Shown: positions 26,104 through 36,725 of the stretch, in pieces
Numbering within the stretch: the first letter of the stretch is position 1
How the letters are laid out: each line of letters opens with the position of its first letter
Assembly: GCA_023333565.1 (NCBI GenBank)
Contig: JAJKFH010001815.1
Coordinates: 147,001 to 211,000 of the forward strand
DNA from: Puffinus mauretanicus
Taxonomy: Eukaryota > Chordata > Aves > Procellariiformes > Procellariidae
Direction: 5' to 3'
DNA length: 64,000 nt
Notes under the pieces: generated by a model
Told to the model about the DNA's origin: nothing
Seen by the model: the letters and a program-made list of their open reading frames with translations, nothing else
Database searches by the model: none
Translations under genes and position numbers: made by a program

Positions 26104-26774
26104 ACCACTGTAAGAATATTAGATTTCAGCAATATAGCACCTAAACACTTAAAATCAAAACTGTGCATCACATCAGTGTGGTCTTCAGATGTACATTTGT
26201 GTGCAAGATATAGTTTTGCCATACCCTATGCCTTTTTGAGAAGCAAAGCTCATTGAAGCAAAGTCAAGACAGGGTTTTAAGAGTAGAATATGCTAAGGCA
26301 AAGGCTGTCATGGAAGTAAACATCCTCTCCTCAAATAACTGGTAGCTAATATGATTATACTAGCACTTAAAGTTGTCAGAGATCTTCATTAACCTTTACA
26401 ATGAAGAGTGAGCACTCTCCAGAATATGTATGTATCCTTGTATAGACAAACAAGTTACATCCTGTCTCTGTCTGGACACAACAAATCAACTTGTTTTCAA
26501 GTTTTATCTCCAGATAAACCTTAATAATATTGTTTTGAAGGCTTTTTTGTGAAAATGTAGTGAGATATCTGTTGAAAATGGCTGTATTTCTGCAAAACTG
26601 AGATAACTATGTATCTCTGACTTGTGGTTTGGTGTCATTTATTTGTGCAACAATATAAAGAAAAAAATTGCTAGATGGCTGTAAAAATAAAATATAGTTG
26701 GGGAAAGGAAAATGGCTTTTATAAAGGGAAGTCCTTCCTTGCAAGTCTTGGGCTTTCTGGAATGGGACACCAAG

Positions 26775-27700
26775 AATATGAGTAAGTATAATCTGGTTAA
26801 TATAGTCTTCCTTTGTTTGCAAGCAGATTTTGGCAATGTTCCTCATCAAAAGCTTTTAAGAAGGCAGCCAAGGCATAAGAATAATGGTAATTGGTTGCTT
26901 AAATTGTTGATTAAAAAAAGCAGGATTTCAGTAAATGGTCAGTTTTTACAGTGAAATATTACCTGTCAATTGCTGCAACAAAGTGGGCTGCAATCTGTAT
27001 CATTCAACACGTAAAAGACGTGAAACATGAAGTGAAAAGATTGCTGATGACAAGTAGGGATGAGAGCTGATTTTGAACAACTGCAGAAGGACTAAGGACT
27101 GAGTGGTTGGGGGATAGAATTATATCTAGACAAATATAAAGTGACATTTTCAAAAAATAATCTTAAAAAATAATATGATGGGCTCTGAAGTAACTGTTAT
27201 TGCAGAGAATTGAAATCTTAGTGGTATGAAACTGTCAACTCAGTATGCAATAGCGGTCAAAAAAGAAAGTAAATTTTCAAAATTATTAGGAAAGGAATGC
27301 TGGAAAAAAAGGAAAATATTATGATGCAGTTTAGCATATCCTTGGTTTATTCATATCTTGAATATGGCCTGTAGTTCTGGCTCTGCATATCAAAAAATGT
27401 ATAGGAGAACTGGAAGAAATTCAGCGAAATGTAATTATGATGGTCAAAGGTCTGAAACCTCTTCCATTTAAGAAAAAATTGTATGATATTCTTACCATAA
27501 AGTTGTCTTCAGTCTGGAAAAAAGGCAGCAGAGAAGGATTATGACAGATGTCTATAAAATCAGACGTGGTAGGAAAAGAATAGGTGGGGATTAAATCTTC
27601 CCTATTTCTACAAGTACAGGAATAAGGAATGTTAAGTTGAAGGTAGTAGGAGTTTAGTTTATGAAAGAAAAAAGCAAATACTTCACACTACAGGTAGCTG
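26775..27700 (+). mobile_element. ancient LINE relic (CR1/L2-like ORF2)
   Basis: Broken plus-strand frames resemble the reverse transcriptase ORF of CR1-like LINEs in the right order. First comes an F-x-N-V-P-H-Q-K-L segment at about 26828-26855, like the FDTVPH region. Further on, about 27360-27560, is a decayed copy of the ERVQRRATK...LFSLEKRR region. Many stops and frameshifts show an old insertion. Ends cannot be fixed by eye and the subfamily is uncertain. Confidence 0.55.
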
Positions 27701-27839
27701 TGCTGGGGAATTCCTAGCCTTGTGAGTGTTGAAGTATCTCAAAGTCGAGAGTCTTTGCTAGGTATCCATTTATGACCACTTTGCTGACTGGTTGCCACCT
27801 TAGGCATAATTCTGTCCCTAACACAATGAAGGTCTTCCT

Positions 27840-28720
27840 GATTGTGGTGGTACATTTCTCCCTCTCCTCTTCTAGACCACTTGTTGATCTCAGAAATTCC
27901 CATGAAACCTTGGTTCTTGGTGTACTGAGTCTGGCGGTTGAGTGCTCCTTGACTGTATCAGAAACTCTGCATAGCTGAGGCTGGGAACATACTTGTACTG
28001 CCTGGCCCAGGTGTTCAGGTAGAACAACACTGAAACCTTGAGAATTTTTAGTAATTACCACCTGGGACTGTGGTCAGGATGGAAATTTACGGATGACTAA
28101 ATCCAATCACCTTGCAAACCTATAAACGGTGGTCCTAAGTGAGGCCCTTTGAGCTCTCCTGGACTGCAGTGGGCTGTGCCCAGCATCTCCTTCTGAGTGG
28201 AACACCTCTCAGAGCTCGCGACCTCTCGGGTCTGTGATATTCAGAGGACTGCTGCTGAAAGCTGATGACGAGACCTCGGCTGAACCCCTTCACTCCTCGA
28301 GGCTCAACCCTCGCCCATTGAGAGAAATGCCGAGACATTTCCAGTGAATATTTCTTCACTGAAATTCTAGGGGAATTTTTAACAGGTATACATTCTGTAC
28401 ATATATTTTTTTTTTTCTGTCTGCATGTATATGTGGACTAATAGTAAGCATAATCTGTAATTAAGTCGTGATTATAGTAGACTCTACTAACACATTTCAC
28501 AAATATTAAATTAGTTAATGATTAAGTGCTGCTAAACACATATAGTCCCTAAGATATACACCCTTAGATGATTTTCCTTTATATGTTTCATCCGTGTAGC
28601 AAGTAATAGAGTGAACCTTGCCATCAAGCTCTGTTAGGTCACACCTTTATAAATCTCTATTAAAATCACTTTCTGCTAATACCTTTGATGGTGATTCTTT
28701 AAGTGGCCTTTAAACCACTC
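27840..28720 (+). mobile_element. LTR, second family (copy A)
   Basis: This stretch is repeated in inverted orientation at 31560-32609. Shared features include ACCTGGGACTGTGG, GGAAATTTACGGATGAC, GGTGGTCCTAAGTGAGG and GGGGAATTTTTAACAGG. A degraded poly(A) signal (AATAGA, about 28608) is followed by the U5-like segment GTGAACCTTGCCATC, and the copy ends near CATTCATGACA. Layout (U3, poly(A) signal, about 100 bp of U5, CA end) supports an LTR. The left boundary is only where similarity to copy B stops. Confidence 0.65.
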
Positions 28721-28789
28721 ATTCATGACACTGATGGGAGCAGTCATAAAGGCGACCTGGTTATAATGGGAAAAATACTGACATAAAAT

Positions 28790-30120
28790 ATCTGCTAAAA
28801 CACTGACACTAAAACAGAAGAAGATGCCTGCCAGTCTGGGAACTGCTAGAGAGCTGCTAGCCTGGGAACCCGGCCTGTGAACTAGAAGCATCCTAGAAGC
28901 AAAGATGTGCAGCTGGCAACTTTGAAGTGCAGCTGGGTACCTAAAAACCAGAGAAATCCTGAGATACCAACGTTAAGAGGAAATACAAGAAACCACTACA
29001 GCAACTTATAGAATCATAGAATCATAGAATAGCTTGGGTTGGAAGGGACCTTTAAAGGTCATCTAATCCAACCACCCCTGCCGTGGACATGGGCATCTTC
29101 AACTAGATCAGGTTGCTCAGAGCTCTGTCCAATCTGACCTTGAATGTTTCCAGGGATGGGGCATCTACCATCTCTCTGGGCAACCTGTTCCAGTGTTTCA
29201 CCACCCTCATTGTAAAAAATTTCTTCCTTATATCTACTCTAAATCTACCCTCTTTTAGTTCAAAACCATTCCCCCCTGTCCTATCGCAACAGGCCCTGCT
29301 AAAGAGTTATCATATGGAAAGCTGAAAAATAGTCTGGAAGAGGAGGAAAATATCCTGAGAAAGTGGGAATCAACAACTGCTATTGGCTGTTCTAGCTGAA
29401 AGAACAGAAAAACTGTCTAGAAAAATAAAAATAGGTCTAAGAGAATAGAAAACATGATATATTGCCTGTCCTGAGTGAAAAATATAATTTAGCAACATCT
29501 ATTGGCTGCTCCAGGTGGTAGTATCCTACACCCCTTTATGTATCTGTGATAGAAAAATGATTTGCTTTCTACCCAAAATGAAGCCTCTCTTTCTTTGAGA
29601 ACTCCCTCTGCACCAACTTTTCTATGAGATCTCCTTGACAGATTGGACCCTCACCAGGAACACATGGCTGACTCCATGATGAGGATCATCTTTGAAGTGA
29701 GACTTTGTCTGTCATTGATTGGCCCCACTCCAGGGAGCCATTTCAAGCCCCCACTGGGAGCGATTTTAAAGCCCCACTCCTGGGAGTGGTTTGATTAGCA
29801 CTGTAGCTGTACTACTTTGAATAATATGCATATAGGAATGCATAAAAGTAGTTAATCATAAGTATATTTGCTGCTTTACTGATGGTTATGTTGTAGTAAT
29901 TTGTAATATTGAAATATATACTGGGCTGCTACTATTGATTGCTGCTACTACTGATTGCAGTTACTATTGAAATATATATATTCTTGCTTTTTTTTATTAA
30001 TCATAAGTATACTTGCTTTACTAATAGTAATTTGTAATAACCTGTAGAAGCTTAGGAAATAAAACCTCCACGTCCTTGTGTATTAGGGAATCCTGTGAAT
30101 GCACTATTGCTATCTTTACA
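28790..30120 (+). mobile_element. possible third LTR-like element, split by a CR1
   Basis: The region has an LTR-like plan: a GC-moderate 5' part with short repeated GCTAG motifs, AT-rich middle, then AGGAAATAAAACCTCC (poly(A) signal at about 30057) and a 50-60 bp U5-like tail ending TTTACACA. A duplicated TAATCATAAGTATA segment occurs near 29854 and 29998. A CR1 is inserted at 29009-29305. I found no second copy in the window and no clear target duplication, so identity and limits are uncertain. Confidence 0.35.
29009..29305 (-). mobile_element. CR1 LINE 3' fragment
   Basis: The minus-strand CR1 terminus appears as ATAGAATCATAGAATCATAG followed by TTGGAAGGGACCTTTAAAGG, then the reverse of the ORF2 C-terminus (GGGCAACCTGTTCCAGTG). 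It is 5'-truncated at about 29305. Confidence 0.93.
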
Positions 30121-31559
30121 CAGCCACAGTTCTGGTATCTTTTATAGGACATGACACCTCCTAAAGGAGGGAATAACCATGGAGACACCAATTGATGATG
30201 GGGGGACAGGGGTTAGGGGTAGCAGTTCATTTATGGCCACTCTTCTAGTATGTGGGGAAAGTAAATCTGGATTTGAAGTTAGACTGAGATGAACCCCAGT
30301 CAGCAGACTACAGAAAATATAGGTTATTTGTCTGAACTCACAGAGGGGAACAGAGGTCTGACTGATCTTGGTTATCAGCAGAAATATGAAGACTAGGTAA
30401 GGTGTTGATAAGTAGAATCTCTTTCAGGTTGTATTTCGTCCAAATAAGTGAAAGAATCAATAAATATTGCTTAGTTTTAATGAACTTGCTCTTGAATTAT
30501 TTCAGTCTTGTTTCTTAAAAGGAAACTCTCACAGTACAGCTAGAGGGATGTGATTGAAGCCCTCCCCTAAGAAGAGCAAACAGGAGACTGCTGCCTTTGG
30601 GAAGTGAGTCCGTAAGGCCTCAATAGCCAGCAATGATACCTCTGTCTGGATAGCCATGAGACCTGTTCCATGTCCATCTTCACCGCTATTTTCCATTTTA
30701 TTGTCTTCTCGGTTATCTTTAATTATTTTGTTCAATTTTCTTGTACTCTTTTTTTACTCATGATCCTTCTTTCTCCTTTTTTTTCATTGCTGTTTTATGT
30801 ATCTGTCATGATCATTTCTAGAAGCAGTACTTTGAAAAAAGAAAAACATGGTAATGCTGATTTATCTCAGCAGGTGAAAGTCCTGTTAACTTTTCAGATT
30901 TAGTAGCATTTAAGCAGTGATATAAATTTCTCCAGCAGTATTCTGTTTTGTTCTTAATTCAAATTCAAGCCACCATCTCTCTTTCTGAAAATTGGATGCG
31001 TGCAGTCACCCTGTCTACAAAGAATTTGTGTATCTAACTGAATGCCTTTGAAATTCTGTGAAAAATTGTGCATCTCTATTCCTCAAAATGCAATCAAGTA
31101 AGATATTTTATGTTAGGTTATGTGACAAAAGCTCATCCACAAAAGAACACAGAGAGACAATGACAGATGAAGGAACCCTGGTTACTTGCAGGCCCAATAC
31201 AGGGGCTATCAGCCCATTTAAGGCCCAACTCCACAAACCCAGAAAAGCACAGGAGCAAAAAGGGAGGTGGAAAACCCAAACTGAGGACTCAGAGGAAGGG
31301 ACACCCTATCCAGACCCCTCCTATAGATGTCCGAGGAGAGCCTCAGGCCATTGTCCAGATGTAAAACAGATCAAAATGAATTAATGCTGTAGCGCCTTTT
31401 GGCTTGAGGGGAATTGCTGCCTAGGGATATGGGACACATTAGGGGGTATAGGGGAAGAGCATTTGGGGATTGCATGAGATTTATTATGGGATATTTAGGA
31501 GAGGAACCAAAACCAGGACAAGGAAGGGATTTAGGTGATTTGTGAAGGAACAAGAACAG
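30121..31559. other. unassigned sequence between the inverted LTR pair
   Basis: No clear gene. A patch at about 31160-31380 is more GC-rich than its surroundings and holds overlapping plus-strand frames of 108 and 65 codons, rich in K, P and T. I recognise neither. It could be a retroviral internal relic or host DNA. Confidence 0.35.
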
Positions 31560-32609
31560 TGTTGCGAATGAGTGGTTTAGAGGCCGCTTAAAGAATCACC
31601 GTCAAAGAAATTAGCAGAACGTGATTTTAATAGAGATTTATAAAGGTGTGACCTAACAGAATTCGATGGCAAGGTTCACTTTATTACTTATTACATGGGT
31701 GAAATATATAAAGGAAAAACATCTAAGGGTTTATATTTCAGGGACAGTCTAGGTTTCACTCACAATTTAACAACACTTGAGTATCAAATAATCATTAACA
31801 AACTTTAGTAACGCCTAATCATTAACTATTCAATATTTGCAAAGTAGGTTAGTAAATCTACTACAATCACAACTTAATTACAGATTATGCTTACTATTAG
31901 TTCACACACACAGAGAAACATATATATATATAAAAATATACAGAAGGTATACCTGTTAAAAATTCCCCTCGATTTCAGTGAAGAAATATTCACGTCGAAT
32001 ATCTAGGCATTCCCTCTCAACGGGCGAAGGGTTGAGCTTCAAAAGGGACTCACCCAGGACCCAGTGGTCCTCTGAATATCATAGGTCTGAAAGATCGCAA
32101 GCTCTGAGAGGCGTCCCACTCAGAGGAAGATGCTGGGTGCAGCCCACTGCGGTCCAGGAGAGCTCAAAGGGCCTCACTTAGGACCACCGTTTATAGGTTC
32201 GCAAGATGGTTGGATTTAGTCATCCGTAAATTTCCATCCTGGCCACAGTCCCAGGTGGTAATTACTAAAAATTCTCAAGGTTTCAGTGTTGTTCTACTGG
32301 ACACCTGGGCCAGACAGTAGGAGTATGTTCCCAGCCTCAGTTATGCAGTGTTTCTGATACAGTCAAGGAGCGCTCAACTGCCAGACTTCAATACACCAAG
32401 GCTGAGGTTTCATGGAAATTTCTGAGATCAACAAGCGGCCCAGATCAACAAGCGGCCGAGATCAACAGGTGGTCCAGGGAAGAAAAGGGGCGGTATGAAT
32501 GCACCACCACAAGCAGGAAAGTAGAAATATAAGGGGATAAAAACATCCGGTCACATGTAAAGAGTTTGCTTGTCATTATGCTTATCTGGCCATGTTCTGT
32601 GCTCAATCA
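31560..32609 (-). mobile_element. LTR, second family (copy B)
   Basis: Minus-strand copy of the element at 27840-28720. Read on the minus strand it ends in a clear AATAAA (AGTAATAAAGTGAACC, about 31680-31695) followed by U5 and ...CATTCGCAACA. Candidate limits are TG at 31560 and CA at 32609. They give near-matching 6-bp flanks, GAACAG (31554-31559) and GCACAG (32610-32615), one mismatch. This would fit a solo LTR with a 6-bp duplication, but the right limit is inferred. U3 carries a threefold 17-bp repeat absent from copy A. Confidence 0.65.
32424..32474. repeat. 17-bp tandem repeat, three units, in LTR U3
   Basis: Three units of GAGATCAACAAGCGGCC with small differences. Copy A has a single unit, so this is a copy-specific expansion. 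Confidence 0.8.
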
Positions 32610-32644
32610 GCACAGTCTTTCCTTTCTTTTTATAAATTCCTTTC

Positions 32645-34110
32645 ACAGAATCAAAGAATCACAGAATGGTTGAGGTTGGAAAGGACCTTTGGAGGTCATC
32701 TGGTCCAACCCCCCAGTCAAGCAGGGCCATGTAGAACCAGTTGTCCAGGACCATGTCCAGATGGCTTTTGAATATCTCCAAGGATGGAGACACCACAACC
32801 TACCTGGGCAATCTGTGCCAGTGCTCAGTCACCCTCACAGTGAGAAAGTGTCTCCTGATGTTCAGAGGGAACCTCCTGTGTTTCAGTCTGTGTCCATTGC
32901 GTCTTGTTCTGTCACTGGGCACCACTGAAAGGAGCTGGCACTGTCCCCTTTGCACCCTCCCTTTAGGTATTTATATACATTGATGAGATTCAATCCACCT
33001 CACAGTCTGCTCAGCCAGCCCATGCTTCAACAGCTTCTCTATGAGAAGAAGCTCTCTTATGGCAGACAGTGACAAGACCTTACTGAAGTCCAGGTAGACA
33101 ATATCTACTCATCTCTCCTCATCTACCAGGCCAGTCATTTCATTGTAGAAGTTTATCAAATTGGTCAAGCATGAATACCCCTTGGAGAAGTCACACTGAC
33201 TACATTTGATGATTTTCTTGTTGTTCATGTGCCTAGATTAGCTGCTCCATCACCTTCCCAGGGATCAAGGTGAGGCTGACTGGCCTGGAGTTCCCCGAGT
33301 CCTCCTTTTTGCCCTTCTTGAAGTCAGGAGCGGCATATGCTTTCCTCCAGTCCTCAGGCACCTCTCCCATTCTCCTTGATTGTTCAAAGATTATTGAGAG
33401 TGGCCTTGTAATGACATCAGCCAGCTCCCTCAGCACTTGTGGGTGCATCCCATCAAGGCCCATGGACTTACGTCTGTCCTGTTTGTTTAAATATTCCTAG
33501 ACCTGATCTTCTTCCACCAAGGGTATATCTTCATTGCTCCAGCCTTTCCCCTGATCCCTGGGAAGGCCAGTCTTGCTAGTAAAGACTGAGGCAAAGAATG
33601 CATTCAGTACTTCAGCCTTTTCCATGTCCTGTATCATCATGTCCCCAGCCACATTTGGCAGCAGGTCGACATTTTCATTAGCCTTCCTTTTGTCATTTAT
33701 GTACTTGTAGGAGCCCTTCTTGTCTTTGACATTCCTTACTAAATGCAATTCCAGCTGGGCTTTGGCTTTCTTCATCCTTGCATGCTCGGACATTGTCTCT
33801 GTATTCCTCACAGGTTATCATCTGCCCTGTTTCCATCTTCTGTATACTTCCTTTTTGTGTTTCATCTTGGTCAGAATCTCCATTTTCATCCACAAAGGCC
33901 TCCTGGAATTTTTTTGTGACTTTCTGCCTGTTGGGATGGACTTCTCCTGCACTTGGACGAGATGATCCTTGAACATCAATCAACTTTCTTGGGTCCTGCT
34001 TCCCTCCAGGGCCTTATCCCATGGGACCCTTTCAAGCAGATCCATGAAGAGACCAAAGTCTGGTCTCCTGAAGTCCAGTGTTGCTGGTGTCTCTCAAGGT
34101 GACTTCATGA
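32645..34110 (-). mobile_element. CR1 LINE, older subfamily, 1.5 kb
   Basis: The 3' end lies at the left (AGAATCACAGAATGGTTGAGG). Moving right, it covers the ORF2 C-terminus, reverse transcriptase and the region before it. At 33233-33463 the minus strand encodes the start of the RT domain (GLDGMHPQVLRELAD, then PLSIIFEQS and WRKA), matching the younger CR1 at 45322-47986. Frames at 33497-33983 (minus) encode the linker between endonuclease and RT. Several frameshifts and a gap between RT blocks make it a dead copy. It is truncated at about 34110. Confidence 0.92.
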
Positions 34111-34146
34111 CAGGGTGTCAGCTACCCTAGACCAAGGAAGTTCCAT

Positions 34147-34365
34147 CCAGCTTTGTGTGTGCGTGTATGCCTGTGTGTGTATGAGTGAGAGGGTCTATAC
34201 CAGCAACTGGCGTGGGGCTGCAGCCTCAAGGGCTTGTATGTCCAGGTGCCAGGAGCTGGGAAGACTGGGCTCCACTCCAACTGAGTGTCTGGGCCCAGGT
34301 GCTGAAGTGACACACATTTTACATATGTGTGTATGTATATAAGTGTATATATATTTATATATATA
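34147..34365. repeat. TG- and TA-rich microsatellites between two CR1s
   Basis: TGTG-rich units (about 34155-34190) and a TATG/TATA tract (about 34322-34365) border a short segment between two oppositely oriented CR1 copies. The TA tract directly abuts the 5' end of the right-hand CR1. Confidence 0.75.
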
Positions 34366-35266
34366 TAAGTAAGTTTGCAGACGACACCAAGCTGGGCGGG
34401 AGTGTTGATCTGCTCGAGGGTAGGAAGGCTCTGCAGAGGAACCTGGACAGGCTGGATCGATGGGCTGAGGCCCATCGTATGAGGTTTAACAAGGCCAAGT
34501 GCCGGGTCCTGCACTTCGGCCACAGCAACCCCAGGCAACGCTACAGGCTTGGGGAAGAGTGGCTGGAAAGCTGCCCAGAGGAAAAGGACCTGGGGGTGCT
34601 GGTTGACAGCCAGCTGAACATGAGCCGGCAGTGTGCCCAGGTGGCCAAGAAGGCCAACGGCATCCTGGTCTGTATCAGAAATAGTGTGGCCAGCAGGAGC
34701 AGGGAGGTGATCGTGCCCCTGTACTCGGCACTGGTGAGGCCGCACCTCGAATACTGTGTTCAGTTTTGGGTCCCTCACTACAAGAAAGACATTGAGGTGC
34801 TGGAGCGTGTCCAGAGAAGGGCAACAAAGCTGGTGAAGGGTCTGGAGCACAAGTCTTATGAGGAGCAGCTGAGGGAACTGGGCTTGTTTAGCCTGGAGAA
34901 GAGGAGGCTCAGGGGAGACCTCATCAACGCTCTACAACTATCTGAAAGGAGGTTGTAGCGAGGTGGGTGTTGGTCTCTTCTGCCAAGTAACTAGCGATAG
35001 GACGAGAGGAAATGGCCTCAAGTTGCGCCAAGGGAGGTTTAGGCTGGACATTAGGGAACTTTCTTTACTGAAAGAGTGGTCAGGCCTTGGAACAGGCTGC
35101 CCAGGGAAGTGGTTGAGTCACCATCCCTGGAAGTATTTAAAAGACGTGTAGATGAGGCGCTTAGGGACATGGTGTAGTGGGTATGGTGGTATTAGGTTGA
35201 CGGTTGGACTCGATGATCTTAGAGATCTTTTCCAACCTTAATGGTTCTATGATTCTATGATTCTAT
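34366..35266 (+). mobile_element. CR1 LINE, young subfamily, 0.9 kb
   Basis: 5'-truncated copy starting just before the RT catalytic motif FADDT and continuing to the 3' UTR and ATTCTATG repeats at about 35266. Its translated ORF2 is almost the same, residue for residue, as that of the CR1 at 45322-47986. Confidence 0.96.
34371..34958 (+). pseudogene. CR1 ORF2 fragment (reverse transcriptase to C-terminus)
   Basis: An open frame of about 195 codons from [10 protein letters not shown] (the conserved FADD catalytic pair of the RT) to [14 protein letters not shown]. It contains the thumb and connection region with the typical [18 protein letters not shown] and [13 protein letters not shown] blocks. 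Relative to other copies the frame shifts at about 34925, and the true C-terminus (GRFRLDIRE...) continues in another frame to about 35175. ORF2 of CR1 normally has about 900-1000 residues with an N-terminal endonuclease; that part and most of the RT are missing, so this is not functional. Confidence 0.9.
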
Positions 35267-35591
35267 ATATGTATGTATTCTCACTATTCTACTTAAATAG
35301 AGGGGAGCAGGATGAGGCTATTGGTGCTGTCTGTGATCCATGTGGCCGGCTGTGTGTATATGTACATGTGTGGTGTATACACGTGCTTTGTGTGCACGTG
35401 CCTTCTAGGAATACATTTTTAACCTCGTTACTAATTGGACCTGGTGGTAGGGAGCTGCAGCAACCTCACTTCTCTTGGGTTCTCCGATCCAGCTCAATAT
35501 TTTCCCCTAGCATGTTATAAATACAGAAGCCACATCCTGCAAACTACTAGGCACATGTGGCCTCAAGAAAAGTTAGGCCAATAAATATGTT

Positions 35592-36093
35592 TGTCGTGGT
35601 TTAACCCCAGCCAGCAAAAATAAACTCCACGCAGCCGCTCGATCAGCCCCCCCTCCGGTGGGATGGGGGAGAGAATCGTGAGGGCACAAGTAGGAAAGCT
35701 CCCGGGTTGAGATAAAAACAGTTTAATAATTGAAATAAAACTAAGTAGAACAGTAATAATAACAATGAGAACAACAACAATAACAGAATACACAAAGCAG
35801 GCAATGCACGACACAACCGCTCACCGACCGCCGACCGCGTGTCACGAAAGGGGAGGGCGAGCCCCCCCACCTGGTTTTTATACTGAGCATGATGTCACAT
35901 GGTATAGAATACCCCATTGGCCAGCTGGGTCCACCACCCCGGCTGTGCTCCCCCCTCCCGGTGCAAGCACCACCCAGCAACAGCCAAAACATCAATGGGC
36001 CATCAACGCTCCTTTCACACTAAACCCAAAACACAGCACACCCCCCAAGCTACTGGGAAGAAAGTTAACTCTGTCCCAACCGGAACCAGGACA
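35592..36093 (-). mobile_element. solo LTR, ERVL-like family (copy 4)
   Basis: Begins TGTCGTGGTTTAACCCC and ends GGAACCAGGACA on the plus strand, so it lies on the minus strand. A perfect 5-bp duplication ATGTT lies at 35587-35591 and 36094-36098. The CRE-like site has become TGATGTCA, a CpG-type transition. No internal viral sequence adjoins it. Confidence 0.93.
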
Positions 36094-36527
36094 ATGTTCC
36101 AACACCAATTTTTTTTTGCTAAAAATGCCACACCCAAAATGTTGATTTAAAGAAAATCGAAATAAAATAAAATTATAACAATCTTATAATGTTAAAATAC
36201 CCCATTTCAAGAATTTTGAATGTAATTTTTAAAGGAGACTCTCAACAAAAAACTTATTGATATGTATGCCTGTTATTAAATGTTTAAGTTGACAGCATTG
36301 GAGCAAAAGTTTCCACACAAATATCAATCAAATTTTACCAACTTAAAACTAAGTGTTTTCAGAATTTTACCTCAGAATTTTTAATACCTTGCAGTTTAGG
36401 TAGAAAAAATTGTATGACAAAACAAGCAAACAAACAAAAAGATTTTTCCAGAAGAAAAAAGGAAAGATTCTTACATTGAATTTCAGGACTGAGGTCTGTT
36501 ATCTGGAGAGGATTTGCTAAACCCAGT

Positions 36528-36725
36528 TGTTGTGGTTTAACCCGGCAGGCAGCTAAACACCACACAGCCGTTCGCTCACTGCCCCACAGAGGAATGGGGG
36601 AGAGAATCAGAAAAGAAAAAGGTAAAACTCATGGGTTGAGATAAAGACAATTTAATAGGACAGAAAAAAAAGGGAAAATAATAATAATGATAAAAGAATA
36701 TACAAAACAAGTGATGCTCCTGAAG
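36528..36725 (-). mobile_element. truncated LTR, ERVL-like family (copy 5)
   Basis: It begins TGTTGTGGTTTAACCC and follows the family through TTGAGATAAAGACA and the poly(A)-signal region, stopping near ACAAAACAAGTGATGC. Thus the U5/R end is present and U3 is missing. It is not the partner of copy 4 in a provirus, since copy 4 has its own target duplication. Confidence 0.85.

Larger units (their letters stand above)
22847..26774. other. unique host sequence, no gene seen
   Basis: About 3.9 kb with no supported gene. It holds two short simple repeats and a CTCF-like motif, listed separately. The overlapping minus-strand frames at 25569-25884 have no domain signature. Confidence 0.45.

Noticed and set aside
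27840..32609. The inverted LTR pair as ends of one provirus
   Set aside because: Proviral LTRs are direct repeats; these are inverted and the DNA between shows no gag, pol or env.
34122..34850. 242-codon minus-strand open frame
   Set aside because: It lies antisense to the CR1 ORF2 at 34371-34958 and comes from its GC-rich codons; it has no domain of its own.
35592..36725. Two same-strand LTRs as a small provirus
   Set aside because: The left LTR has its own perfect target duplication, ATGTT, so it is a separate solo LTR; the right one is truncated and no viral interior lies between them.
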